Source of the DNA: Bacteroidales bacterium
GTDB taxonomy: Bacteria; Bacteroidota; Bacteroidia; Bacteroidales; Muribaculaceae
Direction of reading: 5' to 3'
DNA length: 64,000 bases
NCBI GenBank assembly: GCA_014800535.1
Contig: JAAVFW010000005.1
Coordinates: 1-64,000, forward strand
Part shown: piece after piece, positions 30,146 to 40,572 of the stretch
How positions within the stretch are numbered: the first letter of the stretch is position 1
Layout: each line of letters starts with the position of its first letter
Notes under the pieces: generated by a model
The model's database searches: none
Seen by the model: only the letters and a program-made list of their open reading frames with translations
What the model was told of the DNA's origin: nothing
Translations under genes and position numbers: made by a program

Positions 30146-31246
30146 TCAGAGGATAAGAGAAGGCACTTTTTCAATCTCTGTTGTGCTGTTGACAAGATTT
30201 CCGGCAGCGTCGTAAATATAGAATGCCGGCATGCGTGAAACATTATATGTCCTCACATTTGCAGACTGAGCGCCATCCATGTCAATAACTGTTGTCCAGG
30301 GAAGATTGGCAGCGGCCTGACGCCAGGCGTGCAGGTCGGAATCAAGAGAGACATGGTAGATATTGACACCTCCGGCAAATCTGTTGTAGAGGGAAGCGAT
30401 GCCACGATTGACTTCCGGCGATTCCGGTTCGTTCATCAATGAGAAGATGACGATGGTCGGACGCCCGTGAGAGGCAACTTCCGAGAGTTTTCTGTCAACT
30501 CCGTTTTCATCGGGTAGCGAAATTTCAAGAAGGTTGAGTTCCTCGGCCTCAATGACACGTTGTAACCCTTTTTCCGAGTTGCGTCGTTTCATTGCCTCGA
30601 TGGTTATTTCTTCCATCAGGGCTGTTCTGGGGTCATCGGGCGCAAACATTTTGAAGTCGGTCGCTACGGCTGCAAAATATTTGTAGTCGACAGGATCGAT
30701 AGGATTAAAAAGAGGTTTGCCGTCGATTGTCTTTGTCAGAATATAATAGCCGATAATCGACCCTCTGTTATTTTGGAGATAATCGGAAAATAAGCGTCGT
30801 TTAAAGTCAGAACGGGCTTTTTCTGTTGTCAGAGAAGGAATTGATGCGGCCAGGTCAGTCTCGAACTTGCTCATTTTTTCAGCATCTTTGCTTCCTGTCA
30901 ACACTGTCTTGGCTCCGAAATCTGAGGCGTTCCCTTTGACAGCGATTGTCTCTATTGAATCAATCGGAAGGTAGACATATCGGTTTCCGATCGAGAGACG
31001 GAATATTTCAGGATTTTGAAGGGCTTCTCCTTTAAATGTGAATTTGCCGGAGGCCGGAATACGAGTTGAATCAACTATAACCCAGTTGCCGGTGAAATCA
31101 GGCTTTTCAAGCACTATGAGCGAATCTTTAGCATTAGTCAATTCCCCTTCAATCTGAAAACCATTGTGTCGGCATGCAGAGAAAAGGATGATAAATAAGA
31201 GGATAAAAGAGGGGAAAAAGAAGGATGAAGCCTTTCGGAAATTCAT
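30146..31246 (-). CDS. DUF4369-like lipoprotein with thioredoxin-like domain lacking CxxC
   Basis: Lipobox LFSAC; FQIEGELTNAKDSLIVLEKPDFTGNWVIVDST; TlpA-like tail without redox cysteines. Confidence 0.65.
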   Translation of the reverse strand: MNFRKASSFFFPSFILLFIILFSACRHNGFQIEGELTNAKDSLIVLEKPDFTGNWVIVDSTRIPASGKFTFKGEALQNPEIFRLSIGNRYVYLPIDSIETIAVKGNASDFGAKTVLTGSKDAEKMSKFETDLAASIPSLTTEKARSDFKRRLFSDYLQNNRGSIIGYYILTKTIDGKPLFNPIDPVDYKYFAAVATDFKMFAPDDPRTALMEEITIEAMKRRNSEKGLQRVIEAEELNLLEISLPDENGVDRKLSEVASHGRPTIVIFSLMNEPESPEVNRGIASLYNRFAGGVNIYHVSLDSDLHAWRQAAANLPWTTVIDMDGAQSANVRTYNVSRMPAFYIYDAAGNLVNSTTEIEKVPSLIL

Positions 31247-31310
31247 AAAATGAATGAGGGAATAAATATTTTGATAAAAAATGAGTTAATTAGAGAGGGA
31301 AAGATGGCTG

Positions 31311-31337
31311 CAAAGTTAATAATTTTTATTAATTTTG
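31311..31337. promoter_or_regulatory. Divergent -7 elements for pnp (+) and the DUF4369-like gene (-)
   Basis: Plus TAATTTTG 31330-31337; minus TAACTTTG 31311-31318. Confidence 0.45.
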
Positions 31338-31376
31338 TCCCCAATTACGCGAAGAGAAAAATAAGAAATAAATTGT

Positions 31377-33680
31377 ATGTTGAAACCAATTAAGAAAACC
31401 ATCGAGCTTGGAGATGGCCGTACGATAACCATCGAAACGGGCAAACTTGCAAAGCAGGCTGATGGAGCGGTAGAAGTAAGAATGGGCAACACGATGTTGC
31501 TCGCAACTGTCTGCTCGGCAAAAGATGCTAATGAAGGAGTCGATTTCATGCCTCTGACAGTTGAATACAAAGAAAAATATGCATCAATCGGACGTTATCC
31601 CGGCGGCTTCCTTAAGCGTGAAGGACGTGCAAGCGATTATGAGATTCTGACCTCACGTCTTGTCGACCGCGTTTTGCGTCCGTTGTTCCCTGATAATTAT
31701 CATGCAGAGACATTCGTCAATATAGTAATGTTCTCGGCAGATGCCAATGAAGCGCCCGACGCTTTGGCCGGAATTGCTGCATCAGCGGCTCTCGCTGTCA
31801 GCGATATCCCCTTTAACGGACCGATTTCTGAAGTGCGTGTCGCACGTGTCGACGGCGAGTGGGTTATCAACCCGACATTCGCTCAGATGGAGCGTGCCGA
31901 TATAGAACTGATGGTAGGTGCTACTTACGACAATATCATGATGGTTGAGGGTGAGATGAATGAGGTCTCTGAAGCTGAACTTCTTGAAGCCCTTAAGGTC
32001 GCTCACGCTGAGATTAAGAAGCATTGTCTGGTTCAGCTCGAACTCATGAAAGAAGCAGGCAAGGAGGTTAAGCGCGAATATAATCATGAAATAAACGATG
32101 ATGCTCTGCGTGCAGATGTTCGCGAGAAATGTTATGATAAGGCATACGCCATAGCTCGTGCCGGCAATGCCGATAAGCATTGGCGTGCGGAAAACTTCAA
32201 GAGCGTTTGTGAGGAATATATCGCTAACCTCCCTGAAATGACTGCCGAACAGCTTGAGAATTATAACGAAGACCAGCGCATTGCAATGGTGAAACGTTAT
32301 TATCATGATGTTGAGAAAGAGGCTATGCGTCGTTGCGTGCTTGACGAGGGAATTCGTCTTGACGGTCGTTCAACAACTCAGATTCGTCCGATTTGGTGTG
32401 AAATCGACTATGTGCCCGGACCTCATGGATCAGCTGTGTTTACACGCGGTGAGACTCAGGCTCTTGTCACTGCTACTCTCGGCACGACTCTCGACGAAAA
32501 GATTGTCGACGACGTTTTGAATCAGAGCAAGGAGCGTTTCCTTCTTCATTATAACTTCCCTCCCTTCTCGACAGGTGAGGCTCGTCCTCAGCGTGGTGTG
32601 GGTCGTCGTGAGATTGGTCATGGCAATCTGGCTCATCGTGCGCTCAAGAGAATGTTCCCCGACGGCTTCCCTTACACTTGCCGTATCGTGAGTGATATTC
32701 TTGAGTCAAACGGTTCGTCTTCTATGGCAACCGTGTGTGGTGGCACTCTCGCACTGCTTGATGCCGGTGTTAAGATGAAACGTCCGGTTGCAGGTGTTGC
32801 TATGGGTCTTATCTCAGATGCAGGAAATGTGAAATATGCAGTGCTGAGCGATATTCTCGGCGATGAAGACCACTTGGGCGACATGGACTTCAAGGTTACA
32901 GGCACAACCGATGGTATCACTGCAACTCAGATGGATATCAAGTGTGACGGCTTGAGCTATGAAGTGCTCGAAAAAGCTCTTGAACAGGCTCGCCAGGGTC
33001 GACTTCATATCCTTAACATAATCAAGGAAACCATTCCTGAGGCTCGTGAAGATTACAAACCTCATGTTCCTCGTCTTGTAACACTGGAAATTCCCAAGGA
33101 AATGATCGGTGCCGTTATCGGACCGCAGGGTAAGATCATCCAGGGTATTCAGGAAGAGACAGGTGCCACAATCTCAATCGAGGAAGATGAAGAAAGAGGC
33201 ATCGGTCGTGTGGAAATCGCGTCTAAGGATAAGGAAAGCATCGAAAGCGCAGTCGCTAAGATCAAGGCAATCGTAGCTCTCCCTGAAGAGGGTGAAACTT
33301 ACGAGGGCACAGTTCGTTCAATCCTTGACTTCGGAGCCTTTATCGAGTTTATGCCCGGCAAGGATGGTCTGCTTCACATCAGTGAGATTTCATGGAATCG
33401 CCTTGATTCAATGGAGCAGAGTGGTCTTAAGGAAGGCGATAAGGTTACGGTTAAACTTATCGAGATCGATAAGAAAACCGGAAAATATCGTTTGTCAATG
33501 CGTGCGCTGACAGAAAAACCGGAAGGTTATGTTGAGCGTGAACAGCGTCCGCGAGGCGAACGCCCGCAACGTCGTGACGGCGACCGTCCGCGTGGCGACC
33601 GTCCGCAGCGTCGTGATGGCGAACGTGGTGAGCGTCCGCAGCGTCGATTCACTCATCGTCCCGACGAGAAGAAAGACTGA
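31377..33680 (+). CDS. pnp: Polyribonucleotide nucleotidyltransferase
   Basis: Two RNase PH domains, KH ([27 protein letters not shown]), S1 domain, RG/RD-rich tail. Confidence 0.97.
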   Translation: MLKPIKKTIELGDGRTITIETGKLAKQADGAVEVRMGNTMLLATVCSAKDANEGVDFMPLTVEYKEKYASIGRYPGGFLKREGRASDYEILTSRLVDRVLRPLFPDNYHAETFVNIVMFSADANEAPDALAGIAASAALAVSDIPFNGPISEVRVARVDGEWVINPTFAQMERADIELMVGATYDNIMMVEGEMNEVSEAELLEALKVAHAEIKKHCLVQLELMKEAGKEVKREYNHEINDDALRADVREKCYDKAYAIARAGNADKHWRAENFKSVCEEYIANLPEMTAEQLENYNEDQRIAMVKRYYHDVEKEAMRRCVLDEGIRLDGRSTTQIRPIWCEIDYVPGPHGSAVFTRGETQALVTATLGTTLDEKIVDDVLNQSKERFLLHYNFPPFSTGEARPQRGVGRREIGHGNLAHRALKRMFPDGFPYTCRIVSDILESNGSSSMATVCGGTLALLDAGVKMKRPVAGVAMGLISDAGNVKYAVLSDILGDEDHLGDMDFKVTGTTDGITATQMDIKCDGLSYEVLEKALEQARQGRLHILNIIKETIPEAREDYKPHVPRLVTLEIPKEMIGAVIGPQGKIIQGIQEETGATISIEEDEERGIGRVEIASKDKESIESAVAKIKAIVALPEEGETYEGTVRSILDFGAFIEFMPGKDGLLHISEISWNRLDSMEQSGLKEGDKVTVKLIEIDKKTGKYRLSMRALTEKPEGYVEREQRPRGERPQRRDGDRPRGDRPQRRDGERGERPQRRFTHRPDEKKD

Positions 33681-33720
33681 TTGATTTTTGCGCTGTCTGC
33701 CAAGACAGGCTCTAAATAAT

Positions 33721-33770
33721 AAAGGAGGATAAGTCATAGATGAATTTATGACTTGTTCTCCTTTAGTTTG
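33721..33770 (+). terminator. Terminator after pnp
   Basis: AAAGGAGgatAAGTCATA / TTATGACTTgttCTCCTTT. Confidence 0.65.
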
Positions 33771-33794
33771 TTATATCTTTAAAATAGCATTAAA

Positions 33795-34730
33795 ATGAAG
33801 AAAATATATCTTGCAGGAGGATGCTTCTGGGGCACAGAGCATCTTTTTTCACTTGTCGATGGTGTTGTCAGCACCGAAGTGGGGTATGCTAACAGCGATG
33901 TCCCTGACCCTTCGTATGAATTGGTTTGTACAGGCACAACCGGTGCCGCTGAGACTGTTGAGGTCGTTTATGACGAGTTTAAGATCGGACTCTCGGAGTT
34001 GTTGGCAATCTATTTCAAAAGTATCGACCCGACGTCATATTGCCGACAGGGAAATGATGTCGGCACACAATATCGCACCGGTATTTATTATGTAGACCCT
34101 TCCGACCTGAGTGTTATAGAAGCTTTTGTAGCGGCCGTTCAGCGTCGCTATGATGAGCCTTTGGAGGTGGAGGTCGGTCCTTTACTTAATTTTTACCCTG
34201 CCGAATTGTATCATCAGGATTATCTGGATAAGAATCCGGGAGGATATTGTCATATTTCTCCGTCGCTTTTCAATGAGGTCAGAGGTCGAAAGAGTTCTGA
34301 AAATAAGAAAGTGGAATTGCGCGAGAGATTGACTCCGTTGCAATGGGAAGTGACTCAGAATGGAGCCACTGAGCGGCCGTTTGTCAATGAATATGACCAT
34401 GAATTTCGGCGCGGCATATATGTTGATATTGTCGACGGCACTCCTCTGTTTATCTCGTCAAGAAAATATGATTCCGGTTGTGGCTGGCCTGCTTTCACTC
34501 AACCATTGGATTTGTCGCTTGTTACGGAGCATAGGGATACTTCTTTCGGACGTGTGCGCACAGAAGTGCGCTCTGCATCAAGCGGTTCGCATCTCGGACA
34601 TGTTTTTCCTGACGGTCCGAAGGAGGAGGGTGGCATGCGTTATTGCATCAATTCATCATCGCTGAGGTTTATTCCAATCGAGGAAATGGAGTCCGAGGGA
34701 TATGGCAAATATATTCCTCTGATAGAATGA
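33795..34730 (+). CDS. msrAB: Fused peptide-methionine sulfoxide reductase MsrA-MsrB
   Basis: [12 protein letters not shown] (MsrA) and [12 protein letters not shown]...[11 protein letters not shown] (MsrB). Confidence 0.95.
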   Translation: MKKIYLAGGCFWGTEHLFSLVDGVVSTEVGYANSDVPDPSYELVCTGTTGAAETVEVVYDEFKIGLSELLAIYFKSIDPTSYCRQGNDVGTQYRTGIYYVDPSDLSVIEAFVAAVQRRYDEPLEVEVGPLLNFYPAELYHQDYLDKNPGGYCHISPSLFNEVRGRKSSENKKVELRERLTPLQWEVTQNGATERPFVNEYDHEFRRGIYVDIVDGTPLFISSRKYDSGCGWPAFTQPLDLSLVTEHRDTSFGRVRTEVRSASSGSHLGHVFPDGPKEEGGMRYCINSSSLRFIPIEEMESEGYGKYIPLIE

Positions 34731-34748
34731 GCGGATTATAGAATCAGC

Positions 34749-35996
34749 TCAGAAGCGAACGCCTGCTGAGAGGGAGAAGTTAAAAAGGGATGATATGATG
34801 GAAAATTTTTTTGAATTATACCAGTGTAAATCGGCTTTCGCTACAACGGCTGCAAAAAAGTCACTGATATTGTAAGTTAGGGAAGTTTTGCCGTTTACAC
34901 CGAATGTGAACTGTCTGACACGTCCCTCAGATGAATCTTCGTAGCATTTGTTCCATCCCAACGATGGCAAGACACTGATGTTATAGAGGAGGTGTCGGCT
35001 GATGACCCAATTGTAGGCATATCCGACAATGAATGAATATGTGTCGTAATGAAACCGATATTTATTGTCGGCAATCGTGAGATAGGGCAGGAGTTTCGGA
35101 TTTAATTTTTTGAAATCGAGTGTAAGATCCTGATTAGCGTAATTGAATCCGGCAACAAGAGTTCCTGCACTTTTAATCTGAAGGCGGGCGAAGCCAAATG
35201 CCGCCCCTTCTGCATATTTCCTGTTGTTGAAGATATAATAGGCATCAACATTCAGACTTCTGAGATTTAATCCCTCGAAAGGAATATTTATTCGTTTCCC
35301 GGAATTGTAATCGCCGAATTTTCTGAGATATGTTCCTCCGGTGTTTTCGGAATAGGTGAGACTGGCGTTGAATCTGGCACAGGTGAAACCGAAATCAAAT
35401 TTCTTATGGTTTGTCGGTTTATTGCCGATGATGTTTGTCATGTCGATGTTATATCCCACACTGACAGCCATATATTGCAGATATGCACCGAGATGACAAT
35501 AGATGTCTGATTGCATCAGCAGATACATGTCTTTGTTGAATCGCATGACGTATGAATCTGTCCAGTTGTCGTTCACCACACGGGCTTTCCAGCGACGTCC
35601 TGTGCCGATGACGTAGGCGGTGTCGTAGGAGTTGAACACACGGTCGCCCCAGCGATAGACGTCGACGCAGAATTTTAGAAACTTAGGCCACTTGACGGTG
35701 GTATCGTTCATTGCGAGCTGATTCTTTTTGAAGAGATGCCACCAGTTTCGGTTAGTATCAAAAGTGTCTGTCTTCTCCGGATAATATACTCCTGCCTTGT
35801 GAGGGTGGGAGATATGATTGTTCATAGTAACAGCCGGTTCGCCAAGTTCAGGCGCTCTTGATAGTGTCAGACTGTCCTTATCGGATATGTATTGTTTCGT
35901 TTCAGACGTAATATTAACGACGTTTTCTTCGGCCCGCATGCGCAGTCCGAAGAAAATTGTAATGAAAAGAAATGACAAAATAGCTCTTGCAGTCAT
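34749..35996 (-). CDS. DUF4421-like outer membrane protein
   Basis: Signal peptide, barrel strands, C-terminal SLSAGVRF. Confidence 0.6.
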   Translation of the reverse strand: MTARAILSFLFITIFFGLRMRAEENVVNITSETKQYISDKDSLTLSRAPELGEPAVTMNNHISHPHKAGVYYPEKTDTFDTNRNWWHLFKKNQLAMNDTTVKWPKFLKFCVDVYRWGDRVFNSYDTAYVIGTGRRWKARVVNDNWTDSYVMRFNKDMYLLMQSDIYCHLGAYLQYMAVSVGYNIDMTNIIGNKPTNHKKFDFGFTCARFNASLTYSENTGGTYLRKFGDYNSGKRINIPFEGLNLRSLNVDAYYIFNNRKYAEGAAFGFARLQIKSAGTLVAGFNYANQDLTLDFKKLNPKLLPYLTIADNKYRFHYDTYSFIVGYAYNWVISRHLLYNISVLPSLGWNKCYEDSSEGRVRQFTFGVNGKTSLTYNISDFFAAVVAKADLHWYNSKKFSIISSLFNFSLSAGVRF

Positions 35997-36020
35997 TCTA
36001 AAAGAAGGAGAGAGAGATAC

Positions 36021-37109
36021 TTATTGGAGAATGTCTTTTTCGTTAAGTGTCTGATGATATTTTTTAGCGTTTTTGAGATGCTCTTCGTAGGTCGATGCAA
36101 AATTATGAAAACCTGAGAAGTCCTCACGAGCGCACATGTAAAGATAGTCGTTCGGCTCCGATTTCAAGATTGCGTCAATGGTCTCGACCGAGGTGGTTCT
36201 GATTGGAGCAGGAGGGAGACCGAAATTCTTATATGTGTTGAAAGGTGAATTGACTTCCAGATGCTTTTCAAGCACACGTTTTATGGTGAAATCCTGAAGA
36301 GCGAATCTGACGGTGGGGTCTGATTGTAATTTCATGCCGCGGGCAAGTCTGTTGAGATAGAGGCGCGCGATTGTACCTTTTTCAGAACGTTTGTTGGTTT
36401 CTTCATCAACAATTGAGGCAAGAATGGTCACCTGGAGCGGAGTGAGATTCAGGTCGGAGGCAAGTTTGCGTCGGAAGGTGTTCCACACGCTGGTGTAGTT
36501 ATTACCGATTTTTTCAATCAGCTCCTTAGGAGTTGCCGTCCAATAGACACTGTAGGTGTCATTTAGAAAAAGTGCGAGAGCCTGGCCGGGTTCAAGATTA
36601 TAAGGGGCGAGGGTTGCAGAATCGTTCATCGCCTCAATCAGCTCTTGCGGAGTTAGTTCGAGTTTACGCGCAATTCGTTCTGCCATCTGATTTGAATCAC
36701 GAAACCCGTTGATGGTGATTGACACCGGGTGTTGCCCACCGCTTGTGAGCTTTCGCATGGCGGTAAAAGGGGAGTCGCCTTTTTTTATTTCAAATTGTCC
36801 ATGTCGACGTGTCATGTCGACGTTTCGTATCTTCATCAGGCGGAGTATGCGCGATGTATAGCTGTCGCCGGTGTATTTTTTCAGGGTGTCTTTAATATCA
36901 GTCATTGTCGCATTTTGCGGAATACGGATTATGACCGTTTTGTCAGCACCGCTTAACATCATGGGGAAAACCGCAGCGAGTGTTATGAAAAAGAAAACGA
37001 GTGCGGAAATCAGAACCACTTTGGAGGTTCCGAGAGATGTATGTTTCGGCATTGGTCGGTTATTATTGTTTTGAGGGTCGATGCCGTTGCTGATATTATT
37101 ATTGCTCAT
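36021..37109 (-). CDS. mltG: Endolytic transglycosylase MltG
   Basis: Single TM; ILASIVDEETNKRSEKGTIARLYLNRLARGMKLQSDPTV, FNTYKNFGLPPAPI; start moved to MSNNN at 37109. Confidence 0.93.
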   Translation of the reverse strand: MSNNNISNGIDPQNNNNRPMPKHTSLGTSKVVLISALVFFFITLAAVFPMMLSGADKTVIIRIPQNATMTDIKDTLKKYTGDSYTSRILRLMKIRNVDMTRRHGQFEIKKGDSPFTAMRKLTSGGQHPVSITINGFRDSNQMAERIARKLELTPQELIEAMNDSATLAPYNLEPGQALALFLNDTYSVYWTATPKELIEKIGNNYTSVWNTFRRKLASDLNLTPLQVTILASIVDEETNKRSEKGTIARLYLNRLARGMKLQSDPTVRFALQDFTIKRVLEKHLEVNSPFNTYKNFGLPPAPIRTTSVETIDAILKSEPNDYLYMCAREDFSGFHNFASTYEEHLKNAKKYHQTLNEKDILQ

Positions 37110-38226
37110 ATTGGTTGATGATATTTGCAATTTGTGAAACATTTTCCTTTGATATTCCTGCAATGGGAAGACTGATTATTTCATTGGCGAGCTGTTCAGT
37201 CAGAGGAAAATGTTGTTTGTGTTCAGAAAGATAGCATGGCTGCAGATGAGGAGGAGTGGCGTAGTGAATGTCGGTTTCAATTCCTTTGTCGGCAAGGAAT
37301 TTCCTGAGAGCATCACGATTTTTTGTCCGGATGACATATTGATGCCAGACCTGACGTCGGTCGGTCAATAGAGCCGGTTTTATTATGAGGGGATTGGTTA
37401 TTTCATTATTGTAGGTTTCTGCAATTGATTGCCGACGATGCGTAATCTCATCAATGTGTCGCAGCTTGACATCAAGAGCGGCTGCCTGAATTTCATCAAT
37501 GCGGCAATTGTAACCTTTATATATGTTATGGTATCTGCGGTCAGAACCGTAATTTGCGAGTGCCCTTATGGTTTCAGCAAGACTGCTGTCGGATGTGGCG
37601 ACAGCTCCTGCATCACCTAATGCACCGATATTTTTTGTCGGATAAAAGCTGAAGGCGGCCGCGTCTCCAAGTCCGCCGGTTTCTTTTCTCCCGTTAAACC
37701 CTTCCGATTGAGCGCAGGCTCCGATGGCCTGAGCGTTATCTTCAATTATCAGAATATCATTCTCTTTGAGGAAGCGTGCAGTCGGTAGATCCCAGCATGG
37801 ATTTCCGTATAGGTGCACGAGTAGCACACCCTTCGTCTTTGACGTTACAGCACGTTTTAATGCTTGGAAGTCAATATTATAATCTGTCTCGGAGGGTTCG
37901 ACACCCACTCCGGTTAATCCGAACTCCGAGAGAGGCAGAATCGAGGCGATGTAAGTGTTGGCAGGATAGATTATTTCGTCACCCTCCTTTAGTTTCCCAT
38001 TTTCGATATATGCTCTGAAAATCAGGCGTAATGCGTCAAGACCGTTGCTCACACCGACAACTTGTTTGGCACCGCATTGCCTTGAGAGAGATTCTTCAAA
38101 ACTCTTTGTTGCCGGTCCGTGCAGATATCGTCCGGAGCGCAAAACAGACATCACTGCCGTCTCAATTTCTGACAGCATAAACTCATTCTCTTTAGAGAGA
38201 TTAAGAAAAGGAATTTCCGGTGTCAC
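37099..38226 (-). CDS. DegT/DnrJ/EryC1/StrS sugar aminotransferase (FdtB/QdtB-like)
   Basis: VVGVSNGLDALRLIFRAYIENG, VHLYGNPCWD, IIEDNAQAIGA, FSFYPTKNIGALGDAGAV. Confidence 0.9.
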   Translation of the reverse strand: MTPEIPFLNLSKENEFMLSEIETAVMSVLRSGRYLHGPATKSFEESLSRQCGAKQVVGVSNGLDALRLIFRAYIENGKLKEGDEIIYPANTYIASILPLSEFGLTGVGVEPSETDYNIDFQALKRAVTSKTKGVLLVHLYGNPCWDLPTARFLKENDILIIEDNAQAIGACAQSEGFNGRKETGGLGDAAAFSFYPTKNIGALGDAGAVATSDSSLAETIRALANYGSDRRYHNIYKGYNCRIDEIQAAALDVKLRHIDEITHRRQSIAETYNNEITNPLIIKPALLTDRRQVWHQYVIRTKNRDALRKFLADKGIETDIHYATPPHLQPCYLSEHKQHFPLTEQLANEIISLPIAGISKENVSQIANIINQYEQ

Positions 38227-38265
38227 CGTCGGAATTAGAGAATGAAATGAAAATTTAAAGGATGA

Positions 38266-38694
38266 TTAATTGCTTTTTTTCTGTCGGGTGTATTGCTTAA
38301 ACTCATCAAAGTCTCGAATGTAGTCTTCCTCTTCGTAATGATGTGAGCAGAGAGCAAGACAAACAGTGCCGGTGGTGAAATTATGCATGGAGTCCCACAC
38401 ACCCGGTGGAATCAGTACTCCTTTATTGGCACGGTTGAGGGTGATGACCATTTCTTTCTCACCGTCGGTCAGATGAAGGTCAAACGATCCGGAGACTGCA
38501 ATCAGCACTGTTGAGTTTTCTTTGTGGGCATGGCCGCCTCGGGTTTCCCCTCCGGGCACATCATAGATGTAGAAGACTCTCTTTATAGAGAATGGCACGT
38601 GGCAACCTTCCTCAATGAAAGAAAGGTTGCCGCGTGGGTCACATACTTTTGAAAATTCGAAAACTCTGACTTTGTCGAGTAATCCCATTGTCAA
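38266..38694 (-). CDS. FdtA/QdtA family cupin (dTDP-4-keto-6-deoxyhexose 3,4-ketoisomerase-like)
   Basis: DPRGNLSFIEEGCHVPFSIKRVFYIYDVPGGETRGGHAHKE. Confidence 0.88.
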   Translation of the reverse strand: MTMGLLDKVRVFEFSKVCDPRGNLSFIEEGCHVPFSIKRVFYIYDVPGGETRGGHAHKENSTVLIAVSGSFDLHLTDGEKEMVITLNRANKGVLIPPGVWDSMHNFTTGTVCLALCSHHYEEEDYIRDFDEFKQYTRQKKSN

Positions 38695-38700
38695 ACGAAC

Positions 38701-38994
38701 TTACTTGCGTTCTTTGTTCTTTTCAAGCTGGGGCTCAAGAGCTGCCAATGCGTTGTCGAGTGCTTCCTCAAATGAGTCAGCTGTCTTTGATGCGAAAAGG
38801 GGTGCGCTTCCGGGAATTGAAAGCTCAACGGCTGCTTCTTTGTTGTTTGCACTCTCAGGCTTTACGAGAGTGTAGTTTACGTTTACGTCGCTGATTGCTT
38901 CAAAACGACGGGTGAGTTTATTCACTTTCTTGTTAGTGAAGGCAACGAGCTTTTCAGCAATATCGAAATGTATAGCTTTAATTTTTGCGTCCAT
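38701..38994 (-). CDS. raiA: HPF/RaiA family ribosome-associated factor
   Basis: IKAIHFDIAEKLVAFTNKKVNKLTRRFEAI; small basic fold. Confidence 0.88.
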   Translation of the reverse strand: MDAKIKAIHFDIAEKLVAFTNKKVNKLTRRFEAISDVNVNYTLVKPESANNKEAAVELSIPGSAPLFASKTADSFEEALDNALAALEPQLEKNKERK

Positions 38995-39213
38995 ATCGGA
39001 ATAGTTTTAGTGTGTTTACAAAGTTAACAAAAAATATCGGTAGTTTTGTTTAAACGAGTTGATAAAATAATACGTTTTTATGCAACTTTTTTATATCCGT
39101 TGCTGCGTGTAGACATGTCGGTCCGGGTGACAGCTGTGTCTAATTATTATTGAAGTTTACTCAATTAATTGAGGGTTAATTTGTTATTGCTTTATTGTGA
39201 AAAATAATCCCTG

Positions 39214-40149
39214 TCAGCTCTCATCATCAGTGTCTTTTTTTCTTGCGCGGGGATGCGCTCCGATATAGTCGCGTCTCATCTGTTCAAAACTGACATGGGT
39301 GTAAATCTGAGTGGTTGCAATCGATGAATGACCGAGAAATTCCTTCACACTGTTTATGTCGGCTCCGCCATCGAGCATGGCAGTGGCAAAGGAGTGGCGA
39401 AGGGAATGAGGATTGACGGCTCCTCCCTGTGTGCCTGATAGCATTGTTTTCGTAATTTTCGCAATTGCAGAATGAGAGATGCGCCCTTGCGCGCTCCTTA
39501 TAAGGGGCTTTTCGCCGGAGGGGAGCGGTTTCCAGCGTGTGTCGCGAGTCTTTTGCCAGTGACTTATCTTTTCTAACAATTGGTCGGGGAGTGGGATGAT
39601 TCGTGTTTTGTTTCGTTTCCCGACAACACGCATTTCTTTGCTGTTGAAGCGTATGTCGCTGTCGTCGAGTGCTGCAAGTTCGGCGCGTCTGAGTCCGCAG
39701 GAGTAAAGGATGTCGATAATCAGTAGGTTTCTCTCCTCCATCCAGGGTTCCATGTCCGGTCGTTTTGATGAAATGACATTTTCCAGTTCTTCAGCTCGGA
39801 TGAATTTAGGAAGTTTTTTCGGAATGTGTGCCGCCTGAATGTCGGCGGCAGGATTTGTCGGCAGGTTTTCACGTTTCATGAGAAAACGGAAAAAAGCACG
39901 CAGACTTTGCAGTTTGCGACGCATTGAGCGAGGCCCGATGTGTGATGCCTCCGAAGCTAACCATGCTCGAAGATCGGAGGTTGTCACGGAGTAGGGGTCA
40001 AGCTCCGCAGGTTTCCCTGCAGTGATAAATTCTGCAAATTCAGTCACATCATGCCCATACTCTCTCACCGTGTAGGGGGAGCGGTTCTGTTCGTACTTTA
40101 AAAACGATTTAAATCGCTCGATTACATCCATCTCTTCCATCTGTATCAA
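39214..40149 (-). CDS. xerC: Tyrosine recombinase XerC-like
   Basis: SCGLRRAELAALDDSD, HSLRHSFATAMLDGGAD, LGHSSIATTQIYTH. Confidence 0.93.
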   Translation of the reverse strand: MIQMEEMDVIERFKSFLKYEQNRSPYTVREYGHDVTEFAEFITAGKPAELDPYSVTTSDLRAWLASEASHIGPRSMRRKLQSLRAFFRFLMKRENLPTNPAADIQAAHIPKKLPKFIRAEELENVISSKRPDMEPWMEERNLLIIDILYSCGLRRAELAALDDSDIRFNSKEMRVVGKRNKTRIIPLPDQLLEKISHWQKTRDTRWKPLPSGEKPLIRSAQGRISHSAIAKITKTMLSGTQGGAVNPHSLRHSFATAMLDGGADINSVKEFLGHSSIATTQIYTHVSFEQMRRDYIGAHPRARKKDTDDES

Positions 40150-40192
40150 TCTTTAACTGACGTCCTTACGGTTGTGGAATGATACAAAATAA

Positions 40193-40230
40193 GGTATAGC
40201 TCATCTTCAAGGCAGATGATGAGCTATACC
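40193..40230 (-). terminator. Terminator of rpsU
   Basis: GGTATAGCTCATC / GATGAGCTATACC, 13-bp perfect stem; minus strand followed by TTATTTTG. Confidence 0.75.
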
Positions 40231-40297
40231 ATTTATTTCGTTTCGTTGAAGCTGTACAAAACGCTGCTTCTGCGCGTAAAAGGGGTACGGCGCTTTC

Positions 40298-40489
40298 TTA
40301 CTGTTCAGCCTGACGAAGCTGCTGAACATAGACAGCCTTCATCATTTTCTTACGGTTAGTAACCGAGGGCTTCTGGAAAGCCTGACGGCTGCGAAGTTCT
40401 TTTACGATACCTGTTTTTTCAAATTTGCGTTTGAATTTCTTCAGCGCTTTTTCAATGTTTTCGCCTTCTTTTACTTGTACGATTATCAT
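40298..40489 (-). CDS. rpsU: 30S ribosomal protein S21
   Basis: MIIVQVKEGENIEKALKKFKRKFEKTGIVKELRSRQAFQKPS. Confidence 0.95.
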   Translation of the reverse strand: MIIVQVKEGENIEKALKKFKRKFEKTGIVKELRSRQAFQKPSVTNRKKMMKAVYVQQLRQAEQ

Positions 40490-40526
40490 CTTTTATTCTG
40501 TTGTTTATTTATTTTCTATTGTGCAT

Positions 40527-40572
40527 TTTTGCATCCGCAACCGATGTGCAGACACCAATTGCGGATGCAAAA
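40527..40572. repeat. 14-bp perfect inverted repeat overlapping the rpsU promoter
   Basis: TTTTGCATCCGCAA ... TTGCGGATGCAAAA, 18-nt spacer. Confidence 0.85.

Noticed and set aside
28912-31246. Porin-like plus DUF4369-like genes considered as a nutrient-uptake operon
   Set aside because: No shared substrate signal, TonB box or SusD partner; adjacency alone is insufficient.
31782-32306. 174-aa minus-strand ORF
   Set aside because: Antisense inside pnp; composition explained by the coding frame.
39161-39174. Perfect palindrome CTCAATTAATTGAG between raiA and xerC
   Set aside because: AT-rich and short; no other copy or promoter context to support an operator.
39214-40149. Tyrosine recombinase as part of an integrative element
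   Set aside because: XerC-type housekeeping protein next to raiA and rpsU; no att-like repeats or cargo.
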